A DNA stretch of 64,000 bases from Bacilli bacterium (GTDB taxonomy: Bacteria > Bacillota_I > Bacilli_A > RF39 > UBA660): positions 62,001 to 126,000 of the forward strand of contig JAGAWU010000057.1 in the NCBI GenBank assembly GCA_017941235.1. Direction: 5' to 3'. The position numbers and the translations under genes were made by a program. Under the pieces are notes generated by a model. That model made no database searches. It was given only the letters and a program-made list of their open reading frames with translations, and was not told the origin of the DNA. Below are positions 17,237-27,389 of the stretch, in pieces (within the stretch, counting starts at the first letter, position 1; each line of letters starts with the position of its first letter).

Positions 17237-18022
17237 ATGTTAAAGAAAAATCATGAGGATATTTTAGTATCTATTATTACACCTGTTTATAATTGTGAAC
17301 AATTGTTACCCGAAACAATTGAATGTGTAATAAATCAATCATATAAGAACTGGGAAATGTTGCTTGTAGATGACTGCTCAACTGATAATTCCGCTAGTAT
17401 TGTAAAAAAATATGCAAAAAATGATAGTAGAATTAAATATATCAAATTAAAAGAAAATTCTGGTGCAGCAATTGCGAGAAATACAGCATTAAGTAAAAGC
17501 AAAGGAAGATTTATTGCTTATTTAGATTCGGATGATTTGTGGAAAAAAGAAAAATTAGAAAAACAAGTAAAATTTATGTTAGATAATAATTACGCGTTTA
17601 CTTGTACTGACTACGAAAAGATTGATGAACAAGGAAAATCGTTAAATAAAATAATTAGGATTCCTAAAAAAGTAAATTATAATCTTTACTTACGAAATAC
17701 TATTATTCAAACAGTTGGTGTTATGGTAGATTCTAGCATTACAGGTAAAGAGTTATTGGTAATGCCAAATATTAGAAGAAGACAAGACGCTGCAACATGG
17801 TGTCAAATATTAAAAGCCGGGTATGATTGTTACGAATTACCAGAAAATTTATCTTATTATAGAGTAGTGACTAATTCCTTATCAAGCAATAAATTTAAAG
17901 CTGTAAAAGGAACTTGGTCTTTATATCGAGACATAGAAAAACTTCCATTATTAAAATCATGCTATTGTTTTGTAGGATACGCATTTAATGCGGTGAAAAA
18001 AAGAATATATATAAGAAAGTAG
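17237..18022 (+). CDS. Glycosyltransferase family 2
   Basis: A 261-residue GT-A fold glycosyltransferase, first gene of the exopolysaccharide block. SIITPVYNCEQLL, EMLLVDDCSTDNS and the metal-binding AYLDSDD are typical family 2 motifs; RRRQDAATWCQILK is the usual acceptor-side loop (ED/QD). No membrane helix, so it is a cytosolic transferase that extends the repeat unit on its lipid carrier. Sugar specificity cannot be read. It is followed by the second transferase after 8 bp. Confidence 0.9.
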   Translation: MLKKNHEDILVSIITPVYNCEQLLPETIECVINQSYKNWEMLLVDDCSTDNSASIVKKYAKNDSRIKYIKLKENSGAAIARNTALSKSKGRFIAYLDSDDLWKKEKLEKQVKFMLDNNYAFTCTDYEKIDEQGKSLNKIIRIPKKVNYNLYLRNTIIQTVGVMVDSSITGKELLVMPNIRRRQDAATWCQILKAGYDCYELPENLSYYRVVTNSLSSNKFKAVKGTWSLYRDIEKLPLLKSCYCFVGYAFNAVKKRIYIRK

Positions 18023-18030
18023 GTATAAAT

Positions 18031-19104
18031 ATGAAAATCCTCCATGTAGTTGGACATTTGGGAAAAGGCGGAGATACTACAGCAATATTAAATATTCTAG
18101 ATTATATTGAAAATAATGGATTGAATTATAATTTTGAGTTCTTAACACATAAAGGTGCTAATGAAGAGGTTATAAAAAAACTGAAAGATAAAGGAATAAA
18201 CACAATTGTTTTGGAAAATGATGCTGCAATTAAACCATTAAAATACTATAAAGAACTTAAAAAAATATTAAAAAATAATAAATATGATGCTATACACTTA
18301 CATACCTCTTTCCAATCCTTTGTGGGTTTATATGCTGCTAAAAAATCAAAGGTAAAAGTAAGAGTATGTCATTCTCACACCACAAATGTTCAGAGAAAAA
18401 TTAATTTATTAAAAAAAATATTTTATTTACCAATTTGTAGATTTTTAATAAATTGTTTTGCAACACATAAAGTGTCATGTAGTATTCCGGCAGGAAAGTT
18501 CTTGTTTGGTAAAAAAGCAAAATTTAATGTTATTTATAATGGATTAAATATAGATAGAATTCAAAAAACAGAAAAAAATAAAATAGATAAACTAATAAAA
18601 GAATATGACTTGAATAATAGAGTAATAATAGGCCAGGTTGGTAATTTTAATGAAAATAAAAATCAATCTTTTACATTAGAATTAGCCAAAGAACTTAATA
18701 CAAAAAAATATATTTTTTTCCTTTTAGGTGATGGCCCAATGTATTCTACAATTGAAGATAAGATAAAAAAAGAAAAAATGAATAACATTATATTAACTGG
18801 AAGAGTTAGTGATGTTAATAACTATATGTCATTGTTTGATTTCCTATTACTTCCAACTAAATATGGTGAGGGATTACCTGTAACATTAATTGAAGAGCAA
18901 ATTATTAATAATAATTGTGAATGTATTGCCTCCAGAATTGTTACTGATGAAGCAAATTTGGGCAATGTAAAGTATTTGGAATTGAATAAAGAAAAGTGGA
19001 TAGAACAAATTAATAATAAAAAACTTGAAAAAATAAAAGATATTCAAAAATTTGATATTAATACAACTGCAAAGGAATGGTTATTATTATATGAAAAAGA
19101 ATAA
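18031..19104 (+). CDS. Glycosyltransferase family 4 (EpsF-like)
   Basis: A 357-residue GT-B transferase. The N-terminal MKILHVVGHLGKGGDTTAILNIL and HLHTSFQSFVGLYAA are typical of EpsF/Cap-type family 4 enzymes. The C-terminal half has VIIGQVGNFNENKNQSF, ILTGRVSDVNNYMSLFDFLLLPT and the nucleotide-sugar EX7E-type motif in EGLPVTLIEEQ. It adds a sugar to the repeat unit. Its 3' end overlaps the next gene by 14 bp. Confidence 0.9.
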   Translation: MKILHVVGHLGKGGDTTAILNILDYIENNGLNYNFEFLTHKGANEEVIKKLKDKGINTIVLENDAAIKPLKYYKELKKILKNNKYDAIHLHTSFQSFVGLYAAKKSKVKVRVCHSHTTNVQRKINLLKKIFYLPICRFLINCFATHKVSCSIPAGKFLFGKKAKFNVIYNGLNIDRIQKTEKNKIDKLIKEYDLNNRVIIGQVGNFNENKNQSFTLELAKELNTKKYIFFLLGDGPMYSTIEDKIKKEKMNNIILTGRVSDVNNYMSLFDFLLLPTKYGEGLPVTLIEEQIINNNCECIASRIVTDEANLGNVKYLELNKEKWIEQINNKKLEKIKDIQKFDINTTAKEWLLLYEKE

Positions 19105-19525
19105 AAATAAAGGTGTAACAAAAATATATAAATTATCTAATAAGATGTATAGAATGCATTTCCATATTATTCCAAAAATATTAAAAACATTTATTAGAGT
19201 AATCTATGGGGCGACTATACCATATAAATCAACTATCGGTGATGGGACTGTTTTTCCACATGGAGCTTTAGGTGTTGTAATACATGAGGATGCTATAATA
19301 GGGAACAATTGCAAAATATTACCTAATGCAGTAATTGGTGGCAGAGGTGATGAAAAAAGCGTTCCTGTTATAGGCAATAATGTTTTAATTGGTGCAGGTG
19401 CAGTAATAATAGGAAATGTTAAAATAGGAGACAATTCATCTGTTGGAGCTAATGCAGTTGTTTTAAAAGATGTTCCTAATAATTCTATTGCAGTAGGAGT
19501 ACCTGCAAAAGTAACTAAAAAATAA
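19091..19525 (+). CDS. Serine-acetyltransferase-like hexapeptide transferase
   Basis: A 144-residue left-handed beta-helix acyltransferase. Hexapeptide repeats run through IGDGTVFPHGALGVVIHEDAIIGNNCKILPNAVIGG and VLIGAGAVIIGNVKIGDNSSVGANAVVLKDVP, ending in the family's AVGVPAKV. Such short SerB/CysE-like proteins are common in polysaccharide loci, where they probably acetylate a sugar. Upstream in-frame starts lie deep in the previous gene, so the ATG at 19091 is chosen. Confidence 0.85.
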   Translation: MKKNKNKGVTKIYKLSNKMYRMHFHIIPKILKTFIRVIYGATIPYKSTIGDGTVFPHGALGVVIHEDAIIGNNCKILPNAVIGGRGDEKSVPVIGNNVLIGAGAVIIGNVKIGDNSSVGANAVVLKDVPNNSIAVGVPAKVTKK

Positions 19526-19541
19526 TTGAAAGGAAATCAAT

Positions 19542-20525
19542 ATGAAATCAAATAATAATAAGGAATTAATTTCTATTATAGTTCCTGTTTACAATGTCGA
19601 AAAATATTTAAATAGATGTGTTGATTCTATTGTGAATCAAACTTACAAAAATATAGAAATAATTCTAGTAGATGATGGATCAAAAGATAAATCAGGAGAA
19701 ATATGTGATTTTTATGCAAAAAATGATGAAAGAATTCAGGTTATTCATAAAAAAAATGGTGGATTATCTGATGCAAGAAATCATGGAATAAAAAAGGCAA
19801 AAGGAGATTACATTTCGTTTGTAGATTCTGATGATTGGATAGAAGAAGATATTTATGAAAAATGTATGAATAGCAATAAAAAATATAATGCAGATATTAT
19901 TAATTTCGCAATTCAAATTAATCATTCTGATGGTAAATATTATAATCAGAGTATAAAAGAAGAAAAGATTTTATATGATAACGAAGGATTAATTTATTTA
20001 AATACATTTAAAAATCTTGACATAAGTGCATGTAACAAAATATTTAGAACTTCTTTATTTAATGATATAGAATTCCCATTTGGAAAATTATGTGAGGATT
20101 GCTATATAATGTTTAAACTTTTTCATAAAGCTAAATCTGTTTTAGTAACTCCTTATATTGGTTATCACTATTTTAAGAGAAAAGGTAGTATTACCATAAG
20201 TGAAAATATTAATCTTGATTATTTATATGCATATGAAGAACAAATGAATTATTTTAGAGAAAATATACCAGAATTACTGTATATAGCTGAATCGAGTTAT
20301 GCTTTTGCTAATGTAACAACTTTTAATAATGCAATTATGAAGAAGAAAATTCAAAAAGCTTTAATTAAAGATACAAGAAAAAATGCAGGGAAGTATTCAA
20401 AATCAGTTGCTAAAAATGGATATTTATCAAGGGGGAAAAAAATACAATTTTTTATTTTTAATAGATTTAATTGTTTATATAAAATAATAATAAAAATAAA
20501 AAGAAAATATGGAAATAAATATTAA
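19542..20525 (+). CDS. Glycosyltransferase family 2 (EpsJ-like)
   Basis: A 327-residue GT-A transferase: IISIIVPVYNVEKYLNRCVDSIVNQTYKN, EIILVDDGSKDKSGEICD, GGLSDARNHGI and YISFVDSDDWI are all canonical, with the acidic loop at GKLCEDCYIMFKL. The C-terminal 50 residues are strongly basic, suggesting membrane association. A good ribosome site (GAAAGGAAATC) precedes the ATG. Confidence 0.92.
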   Translation: MKSNNNKELISIIVPVYNVEKYLNRCVDSIVNQTYKNIEIILVDDGSKDKSGEICDFYAKNDERIQVIHKKNGGLSDARNHGIKKAKGDYISFVDSDDWIEEDIYEKCMNSNKKYNADIINFAIQINHSDGKYYNQSIKEEKILYDNEGLIYLNTFKNLDISACNKIFRTSLFNDIEFPFGKLCEDCYIMFKLFHKAKSVLVTPYIGYHYFKRKGSITISENINLDYLYAYEEQMNYFRENIPELLYIAESSYAFANVTTFNNAIMKKKIQKALIKDTRKNAGKYSKSVAKNGYLSRGKKIQFFIFNRFNCLYKIIIKIKRKYGNKY

Positions 20526-20535
20526 GGAGTGAAAT

Positions 20536-21714
20536 ATGAAAGCAAATAAGAAAAATATAATGTTATATATTATGGCAATATTACTTTTTCATTCATCAAT
20601 TATTAAATTTAACTATAGCCAAAATGGAAATGTAATATCATTGGTATTGGGTGTGGTTGTGTTTTTATATTTGCTATTAAAACATAAAACGATATTCAAG
20701 AAAAAGTATTTGAAAGTAAATATCTTAATTATTTTGTTTGCAATTATTGCTTTATTTTCATCAATAATTAATGATTTTTATAATTTTGATGGTACAGTTT
20801 TATACATATTGAAATTTATAAATTTATTCTTGTTTTTTGAATACTCAGGAGAGTTAGGAAAAAACAAGAATGTAATTAAATTATTATTTTGCTTGTTATT
20901 GTTTTATAATCTTTTAACTATATTTATGTTAAATCAAACCCAACTTTTAGCATATTACCACAATTACCAATACCCATTTTATGCCACTAAGTTTTCATTA
21001 TCATATTTCTTTATGATAGCTATAATACTATTTTTATATGGATTTAAGGAATCTCTTAAAAAAAGAATAATTCCCAAAATAATATTATTATTTTTATGCT
21101 ATCTATCTTTGAGCATGGCGATTAGGGTTGATTGTGTTACAGGAGTTGTTGGGAATATAATATTATTTTTCCTTCTATTTATCCCATTTAAATCATTAAA
21201 AATGATTGTAAGAAATAAAAAAACAATTATACTTTTAATGATTATTTCAAGTTTTACTTTAATCGTATTTTTCGATGTATTAATGAACATTCCTTTGGTT
21301 AATCATTTAGTTGTAGATACATTTGAAAGAAATGTAACATTATCTGGAAGAAATGTTGTATATCAAAAAATCCCTGATTATTTATTTTCTTTAAAAGGAT
21401 TATCTTTTGGATACAGTTATGATGGAGTAAGAAGAATTTTTCAAAACGTAATGTTTATTAGTTCAAATCACTATGCTTATGATGCCCAAAATGCTTTGCT
21501 TGAAATATGGATGTATTTTGGTTTGATAGGTTCCATTGTTTTTTTAACTTTGACAAAAGCAATATATACCGATTTTAATAATCTAAAGAAGGCAGACAAT
21601 AACGAAATCTATATCTTAGCCTTTGTTTTTATAATCCTTGGTATTGTTGAAATCACATATTCTTTTCCATTATTTTTATTGTTTGCTATTATAAATTCAG
21701 ATAGTAAATCATAA
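20536..21714 (+). CDS. Wzy-like polysaccharide polymerase
   Basis: A 392-residue protein of about ten to eleven membrane helices with one larger extracellular loop (residues about 265-320, with Arg residues near TLSGRNVVYQKIPDYLFSLKG). The pattern fits O-antigen/EPS polymerases of the Wzy/EpsG class, which link repeat units outside the membrane. Sequence conservation in this class is poor, so the call rests on topology and location with the Wzx gene. A GGAG precedes the ATG. Confidence 0.72.
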   Translation: MKANKKNIMLYIMAILLFHSSIIKFNYSQNGNVISLVLGVVVFLYLLLKHKTIFKKKYLKVNILIILFAIIALFSSIINDFYNFDGTVLYILKFINLFLFFEYSGELGKNKNVIKLLFCLLLFYNLLTIFMLNQTQLLAYYHNYQYPFYATKFSLSYFFMIAIILFLYGFKESLKKRIIPKIILLFLCYLSLSMAIRVDCVTGVVGNIILFFLLFIPFKSLKMIVRNKKTIILLMIISSFTLIVFFDVLMNIPLVNHLVVDTFERNVTLSGRNVVYQKIPDYLFSLKGLSFGYSYDGVRRIFQNVMFISSNHYAYDAQNALLEIWMYFGLIGSIVFLTLTKAIYTDFNNLKKADNNEIYILAFVFIILGIVEITYSFPLFLLFAIINSDSKS

Positions 21715-21733
21715 ATCGAGGAGGAATCTAAAT

Positions 21734-22462
21734 ATGATAAAAAAAATTCTAAAAAAAATGTTATATAAAGAAAAGACATCCAGTGATGAATATATAAAAT
21801 ATTTAAGAAAAAAAGGAATGACAATAGGTGATTATACTGTTATTTATTCTCCTAGTTCAGTTGTAATAGATGAAACACGCCCTTTTTTAATTAATATAGG
21901 AGATCATGTAAAAATAACACATGGAGTTGTAATATTGACTCATGGATATGATTGGTCTGTATTAAATGTAAAATATAATGATATTTTAGGCAGCTCAGGA
22001 AAAGTTAAAATTGGTAATAATGTTTTTATTGGAATGAAATCAATTATATTAAAGGGAGTTACTATTGGAAATAATGTAATTATTGGTGCTGGCTCATTAG
22101 TTAATAAAGATATCCCCGATAATGTGGTAGTTGCTGGTTGTCCAGCTAAAGTAATTTGTTCAATAGAAGAATATCATAAAAAAAGGAAAGAACAACAAAA
22201 GAAAGAAGCTGTTGAACTTGCAATTGAGTATTACAAGAAAAACAAAATATGGCCATCAGAACAAATATTAAGAGAATTTATATTTTTATTTGAAAAAAGA
22301 GACTCCAGTATAAAAAACAATGCAACATTTAGTGAAATTGCATCAATTAATGGAAATTATTCAGAAACATTACAATTATTTTTAGATAGTGAAGGAGTGT
22401 TTGAATCATATAATTCATTCATAGATTATTGTAAAAAAGAGTTGAAGAAGGAGACTAAATAA
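21734..22462 (+). CDS. Sugar O-acetyltransferase (WbbJ/maltose-type)
   Basis: A 242-residue hexapeptide acyltransferase with a C-terminal helical extension. The beta-helix core includes INIGDHVKITHGVVILTHGYDW (catalytic His region), KIGNNVFIGMKSIILKGVTIGNNVIIGAGSLVNKDIPDNVVVAGCPAKVI. It would acetylate a sugar of the repeat unit. Residues after about 150 form a charged helical tail absent from minimal family members. The stop abuts the next ATG. Confidence 0.88.
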   Translation: MIKKILKKMLYKEKTSSDEYIKYLRKKGMTIGDYTVIYSPSSVVIDETRPFLINIGDHVKITHGVVILTHGYDWSVLNVKYNDILGSSGKVKIGNNVFIGMKSIILKGVTIGNNVIIGAGSLVNKDIPDNVVVAGCPAKVICSIEEYHKKRKEQQKKEAVELAIEYYKKNKIWPSEQILREFIFLFEKRDSSIKNNATFSEIASINGNYSETLQLFLDSEGVFESYNSFIDYCKKELKKETK

Positions 22463-23560
22463 ATGAAAAAAATTGGAATAATGAGTATGCAAAGAATACA
22501 GAATTATGGTTCTTTTTTACAAGCATATGGATTGAAAAAAAATATAGAATCTTTAGGATATTCTGTTTGTTTCGTTGATTATAAATATGAGAATCCAGTT
22601 ATAGATAATTGTAATAATAGTTCTCTAAATCGTTTAACTAAAAAAATAAAAAGAAATATGAATATTTGTGTTTTTTTTAGAAATAGAAAATTTAGTAAAA
22701 AATGGAACGATATTTTTAAAAATAGTTGCAAAAAATATCTTAATATTGGAGATTATTACTATGCTTATAACGAAATAGATGAATTAGTTATTGGTTCAGA
22801 TGAAGTATTTAATTGCTTACAAGGATATCCAGTTGGTTATTCGAGAGAATTATTTGGAAAAAATTATGAAAATATTCCTGTGATTAGTTATGCGGCTTGT
22901 TTTGGTAATGCCTCTTTAGATAGATTAAAAGAATATAAAATTGATAAAGAAATAGGAAAAATGTTATCAAAATTTAAAGCAATTTCTGTTCGAGATAACA
23001 ATTCTTATGACATTGTTTATGATTTAACAAAAAATAAGCCATTTATAAATTTAGATCCTGTATTGATAACTGATTTCAGTAAAGAGACTATTGATAAGGT
23101 TAGAATAAAGGACTATATATTAATTTATGCTTATCCTGGAAGATTAACAAAAGATGAATGTAATTATATAAAAAAATTTGCAAAACAGAATAAGAAAAAA
23201 ATTGTTTCAATAGGAGCTTTTCAAAAAATAGCAGATTATAATCTTGCAATTGAACCATTTGAAATCTTTGCATATTTTAAACATGCGGATTTTGTTATTA
23301 CGGATACTTTTCATGGAACGATTTTCTCAATAAAAACTCACACAAAATTTGCAACTATAATAAGAAGTGGAAAGATTGGCAATAACAATAAATTAGAAGA
23401 TTTATTGGAGAGACTTGGTAAAAAAGAAAATATAATAAAAAACATATGTGATATTGACTGTATTTATAAAAATAATATAGATTTTACAGATGTTGATAAA
23501 ATTTTGAAACATGAGACTGAAAAATCAATTGAGTATTTGAAAAATAATTTAATTAAATAA
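22463..23560 (+). CDS. Polysaccharide pyruvyl transferase family protein
   Basis: A 365-residue protein with the family signature: IGIMSMQRIQNYGSFLQAYGLKKNIESLGY at the N-terminus, ELVIGSDEVFNC, ISYAACFGNA, AISVRDNNSYDIV, INLDPVL, and near the C-terminus FVITDTFHGTIFSI. These enzymes attach pyruvate ketals to sugars, giving acidic polymers. It starts at the first base after the preceding gene and pairs with the Fe-S protein two genes on, a common combination. Confidence 0.9.
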   Translation: MKKIGIMSMQRIQNYGSFLQAYGLKKNIESLGYSVCFVDYKYENPVIDNCNNSSLNRLTKKIKRNMNICVFFRNRKFSKKWNDIFKNSCKKYLNIGDYYYAYNEIDELVIGSDEVFNCLQGYPVGYSRELFGKNYENIPVISYAACFGNASLDRLKEYKIDKEIGKMLSKFKAISVRDNNSYDIVYDLTKNKPFINLDPVLITDFSKETIDKVRIKDYILIYAYPGRLTKDECNYIKKFAKQNKKKIVSIGAFQKIADYNLAIEPFEIFAYFKHADFVITDTFHGTIFSIKTHTKFATIIRSGKIGNNNKLEDLLERLGKKENIIKNICDIDCIYKNNIDFTDVDKILKHETEKSIEYLKNNLIK

Positions 23561-23596
23561 ATTAGTATAAAAAATAATAAAGAAAGTGGTGAAGAA

Positions 23597-25018
23597 ATGA
23601 ATAATTCTAGTAAAAATAAATATCTATTAAAGAATACTATTGTTTTATCAATAGGTAATTTTGGTTCAAAATTAATTTCATTCTTTTTAGTACCACTATA
23701 TACTAATATTTTTACGACAGCAGAATATGGAACAATTGATCTTATTACTATCCTGACAACAGTTATTGTTCCATTAATAACATTAAATATATCAGAGTCG
23801 GTAATGCGATATTCAATGGATAAGAATTCGGATAAGGATAAAATACTAAGTGTTGGGAATGTTATATTATTAGTATCAATACTTATATGTATGATTAGTT
23901 TCCCAATACTTAGTGTAATATCATATACATCGCAATATGCTTTACTTTTGGTTATTTATATGATGACTTTTATATCATCTAGCATTTATTTATGTTTTAT
24001 TAGAGGTAAAGAGCAGTTATTTGATTATTCAATTATTAGTATTGTTCAAACTTTAATAATTGCAATATTAAATATTTATTTTTTAATTGTATTAAAGATA
24101 GGAATAAAAGGATATATAATTGCTTATATTATTGCATATTTAATAACAACATTTTTATGTATTATAAGAGGAAAAATTATTCCATCTTTTAAAAAATTAT
24201 CACTTGATAAAAAACTAGCTAAAGATATGATAAAGTATTCTGTTATTTTAATTCCTAATTCTCTAATGTGGTGGATTATGAATTCCTTAGATAGAATTAT
24301 GGTAACTTCAATGATTAGTATTGAAGCAAATGGTGTATATACAGTTTCATATAAATTACCAACGATAATAATAACATTAACTTCAATTTTTAATCAAGCT
24401 TGGATGTTTTCTGCAGTAAAAGAAAAGGATAGTGCTGATAAAGAAACATATTCAAATAGCATTTTTACAGCATTATTTAATATTGTTATAACTATATCAC
24501 TATTTCTATTATTAATTCTAAAACCACTTATGAAAATATATGTTGGAAAGGCATTCTTTTTAGCTTGGGAATATACACCAGCATTAATAATTGGAACGGT
24601 TTTTTTAACACTAGGTACATTTATTTCAAATGAATATACCGCACATAAAGATAGCATTGGTTTTTTAAAATCTTCTACTATCGGTGCTTTAATAAATTTA
24701 ATTTTAAATTTCTTATTAATACCAATAATTGGAGTAATGGGTGCAGCTATAGCTACATGTATAAGTTATATATGTGTATATATTTTTAGGATATTTGATA
24801 CAAGAAAATATTTGAAATATAGAGTATTGGATAAAGAAAAAGTTATATGTATTTCTTTATTGTTATTGTCCTCAATAGTAATTTATATTGATAATTATTT
24901 TTGCTATTTAATTTTATTGTTAATTTTATTAATTGATTTAATTATTTCAAGAAAATTTTGGTTTAAAATATTAAACAATATAAAAAGAAAGATTTTTAAG
25001 AAAAAGGTGAGAGCTTAA
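23597..25018 (+). CDS. Wzx-like polysaccharide flippase
   Basis: A 473-residue MATE/MOP-superfamily transporter with about fourteen membrane helices. The N-terminus LLKNTIVLSIGNFGSKLISFFLVPLYTNIFTTAEYG is classic for Wzx/RfbX proteins that flip the lipid-linked repeat unit. WWIMNSLDRIMVTSM and VGKAFFLAWEYTPALIIGTVFLTLG are other family segments. The C-terminus is basic (KRKIFKKKVRA). It overlaps the next gene by one base. Confidence 0.92.
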   Translation: MNNSSKNKYLLKNTIVLSIGNFGSKLISFFLVPLYTNIFTTAEYGTIDLITILTTVIVPLITLNISESVMRYSMDKNSDKDKILSVGNVILLVSILICMISFPILSVISYTSQYALLLVIYMMTFISSSIYLCFIRGKEQLFDYSIISIVQTLIIAILNIYFLIVLKIGIKGYIIAYIIAYLITTFLCIIRGKIIPSFKKLSLDKKLAKDMIKYSVILIPNSLMWWIMNSLDRIMVTSMISIEANGVYTVSYKLPTIIITLTSIFNQAWMFSAVKEKDSADKETYSNSIFTALFNIVITISLFLLLILKPLMKIYVGKAFFLAWEYTPALIIGTVFLTLGTFISNEYTAHKDSIGFLKSSTIGALINLILNFLLIPIIGVMGAAIATCISYICVYIFRIFDTRKYLKYRVLDKEKVICISLLLLSSIVIYIDNYFCYLILLLILLIDLIISRKFWFKILNNIKRKIFKKKVRA

Positions 25019-26145
25019 TGATATGTGAAAAAGAAAAATGTACAGGTTGTTTTGGATGCTTTAACATTTGCCCAAAAAATGCAATAGAAATGTGTAAGGA
25101 TGAATATGGTAATGTATTTCCACAAATTGTTAAGGAAAAATGTATAAATTGTGGATTATGTAAGAAAGTTTGCCCACAATTAAAAGAAAAGCTGGATTTT
25201 AAAAAACCAATAAAGGCATTTGCAATGTATAATAAAGAGCCAAATAAAAGAAAAGAAAGCACCTCTGGCGGTGCAGCAACAACATTTTATGAATACATAT
25301 TAAACAATAAAGGAATAATATATGGGGCTTCTAATTTGTTCGGACTAAATGAATTTAAATTTATTAGAATTGATAATAAATTGGATTTATATAAAGTAAA
25401 AGGTTCAAAATATGTTCATTGTTATATAAATAATACAATGAAACAAGTAAAAGAAGATTTACTTGCTGATAAAAAAGTATTATTTATTGGAACTCCATGT
25501 CAAGTATCAGGACTAAAATCATTTTTAATGAAAGATTATCAAAATTTGATAACGATTGATATTATATGTCATGGTGTGCCAAGTCAAAAGTTACTATTTG
25601 ATGAAATAAGTAATCAGGGAATAGATTATAGGGATGTTTATTATGTTTCTTTTAGAGATGATAAATTATTTAATTTTAAATTATTAGATAATAATAGAAA
25701 AATACTATTAGAGAAAAAATCATATAATGTAGATTACTATAATCATTTTTTAAAAGGAGATATTTATCGAGAAAATTGTTATGATTGTAAATATGCTAAA
25801 AGAGAAAGAATATCAGATATTACTATAGGAGATTTTTGGGGGTTAGATAAAAACTCAAAAATATATGATGACGAAAAAAAGGGAATTTCTGTGGTATTAC
25901 CAAATACTCAAAAAGGATTAGACTTAATTAAAAGTATAAGCAGTGAATGTAATATAGAGGAAAGAACAATAGATGAGGCTTGTAAAACAAATGGTCAGCT
26001 AAATAGACCAATGAAAAAAAGCAAAGAATATAATACATATAGAAAATACTATCCTAAATTAGGTTATAGAAAAACAATGAAAAAAATGCTATCTATAAAA
26101 AGTAAAGTAAAAAAAATATTAAAAAGAATATTAAAAAAAGTATAA
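25018..26145 (+). CDS. F420-hydrogenase beta-subunit-like Fe-S protein
   Basis: A 375-residue protein with two N-terminal 4Fe-4S ferredoxin motifs (CTGCFGCFNICP and CINCGLCKKVCP). Then come the FrhB/FdhB-type segments STSGGAATTFYEYIL, KVLFIGTPCQVSGLKSFL and DIICHGVPS, and late cysteines in YRENCYDCKYAK and TIGDFWG. In polysaccharide loci such proteins are regularly found with pyruvyl transferases; the redox reaction is unknown. The C-terminus is strongly basic. It is coupled to the flippase gene. Confidence 0.88.
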   Translation: MICEKEKCTGCFGCFNICPKNAIEMCKDEYGNVFPQIVKEKCINCGLCKKVCPQLKEKLDFKKPIKAFAMYNKEPNKRKESTSGGAATTFYEYILNNKGIIYGASNLFGLNEFKFIRIDNKLDLYKVKGSKYVHCYINNTMKQVKEDLLADKKVLFIGTPCQVSGLKSFLMKDYQNLITIDIICHGVPSQKLLFDEISNQGIDYRDVYYVSFRDDKLFNFKLLDNNRKILLEKKSYNVDYYNHFLKGDIYRENCYDCKYAKRERISDITIGDFWGLDKNSKIYDDEKKGISVVLPNTQKGLDLIKSISSECNIEERTIDEACKTNGQLNRPMKKSKEYNTYRKYYPKLGYRKTMKKMLSIKSKVKKILKRILKKV

Positions 26146-26163
26146 TCAAATAAGGAGAAAAAT

Positions 26164-27333
26164 ATGAAAATAGCTGTTGCAGGAACTGGTTATGTTGGTT
26201 TATCTCTAGCCACATTACTAAGTCAAAAAAATGAGGTAGTTGCATTAGATGTTGTACCTGAAAAAGTAGAGAAAATTAATAATAGAATTAGCCCGATTCA
26301 AGATGAATACATTGAAAAGTTTTTTAAAGAAAAAGATCTTAATTTAAGATGTACACTAGATTATAAAGAAGCTTTTAAAGGAGCAAGATTTGTAATTATA
26401 AGTACTCCAACTAATTATGATGAAAAAACTCATTTCTTTGATACATCTTCTGTAGAAGATATAATCAAAAAAGTAATTAGTATGAAAGATGATAATATAG
26501 TTATGGTAGTTAAATCTACTATTCCTGTAGGATTCATTAATAGTATGAAAGAAAAGTATGGAATAGATAATATTTTCTTTTCTCCAGAGTTTTTAAGAGA
26601 AGGACAAGCATTGTACGATAATCTTTATCCTTCAAGAATAATTGTTGGAGAAAAATCAAAAAGAGCAGAAGAGTTTGCATATTTATTATCATCTTGTGCT
26701 ATTAAAGAAAATATTGATATTAAATATATGGAATCAACTGAAGCTGAAGCAGTTAAATTATTTGCTAATACATATTTAGCTTTAAGAGTTTCATACTTCA
26801 ATGAATTAGATACTTACGCTGAATTAAAAAATCTTAACACTAAAGATATTATAGATGGTGTATGTTCTGACCCGAGAATTGGTAATCACTATAACAATCC
26901 ATCTTTTGGATATGGGGGATATTGTTTACCTAAAGATACAAAACAATTATTAGCAAACTATAAGAATGTTCCACAAAACATGATTGAATCAATTGTTAAA
27001 GCAAATGATACAAGAAAACAACATATTGCGGATATGGTATTAAGTAGAAAGCCAAAAATAGTTGGTGTTTATAGATTAACAATGAAGTCTGGATCTGATA
27101 ATTTTAGAGTTTCAGCAATTCAAAGTGTTATGGAATTAATAAGAGCTAAAGGTGTTGAAATTCAAATTTATGAACCTATAATAAAAGAAGATAAATTTGA
27201 AGGATATAAAGTTGAACATGACTTAGATACTTTTAAGAATACATCAGACGTTATAATTGCAAATAGATATGATGAAGAACTAGAAGATGAATTAGAAAAA
27301 GTTTATACTCGTGATATTTTTAGAAATAACTAA
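26164..27333 (+). CDS. UDP-glucose 6-dehydrogenase family enzyme
   Basis: A 389-residue nucleotide-sugar dehydrogenase. The NAD-binding N-terminus is [31 protein letters not shown] and [23 protein letters not shown] follow, with [26 protein letters not shown]. The catalytic Cys is in [14 protein letters not shown]. It oxidises UDP-glucose (or a similar sugar) to the uronate, providing an acidic sugar for the polymer. Its stop codon runs straight into the promoter of the next gene. Confidence 0.92.
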   Translation: MKIAVAGTGYVGLSLATLLSQKNEVVALDVVPEKVEKINNRISPIQDEYIEKFFKEKDLNLRCTLDYKEAFKGARFVIISTPTNYDEKTHFFDTSSVEDIIKKVISMKDDNIVMVVKSTIPVGFINSMKEKYGIDNIFFSPEFLREGQALYDNLYPSRIIVGEKSKRAEEFAYLLSSCAIKENIDIKYMESTEAEAVKLFANTYLALRVSYFNELDTYAELKNLNTKDIIDGVCSDPRIGNHYNNPSFGYGGYCLPKDTKQLLANYKNVPQNMIESIVKANDTRKQHIADMVLSRKPKIVGVYRLTMKSGSDNFRVSAIQSVMELIRAKGVEIQIYEPIIKEDKFEGYKVEHDLDTFKNTSDVIIANRYDEELEDELEKVYTRDIFRNN

Positions 27334-27380
27334 TTATGATATAATGAATAGGTACTATTAAATAGTATCTTTTTTTTGGA
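27334..27380 (+). promoter_or_regulatory. Extended -10 promoter with 5' hairpin and T-run
   Basis: TTATGATATAAT (27334-27345) is identical to the promoter at 10104-10115. The transcript would begin with a hairpin (GGTACTATT with AATAGTATC, one G-U) and eight Ts, then GGAGG. The hairpin may terminate the upstream operon or attenuate this gene. Confidence 0.5.
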
Positions 27381-27389
27381 GGAATTGTT

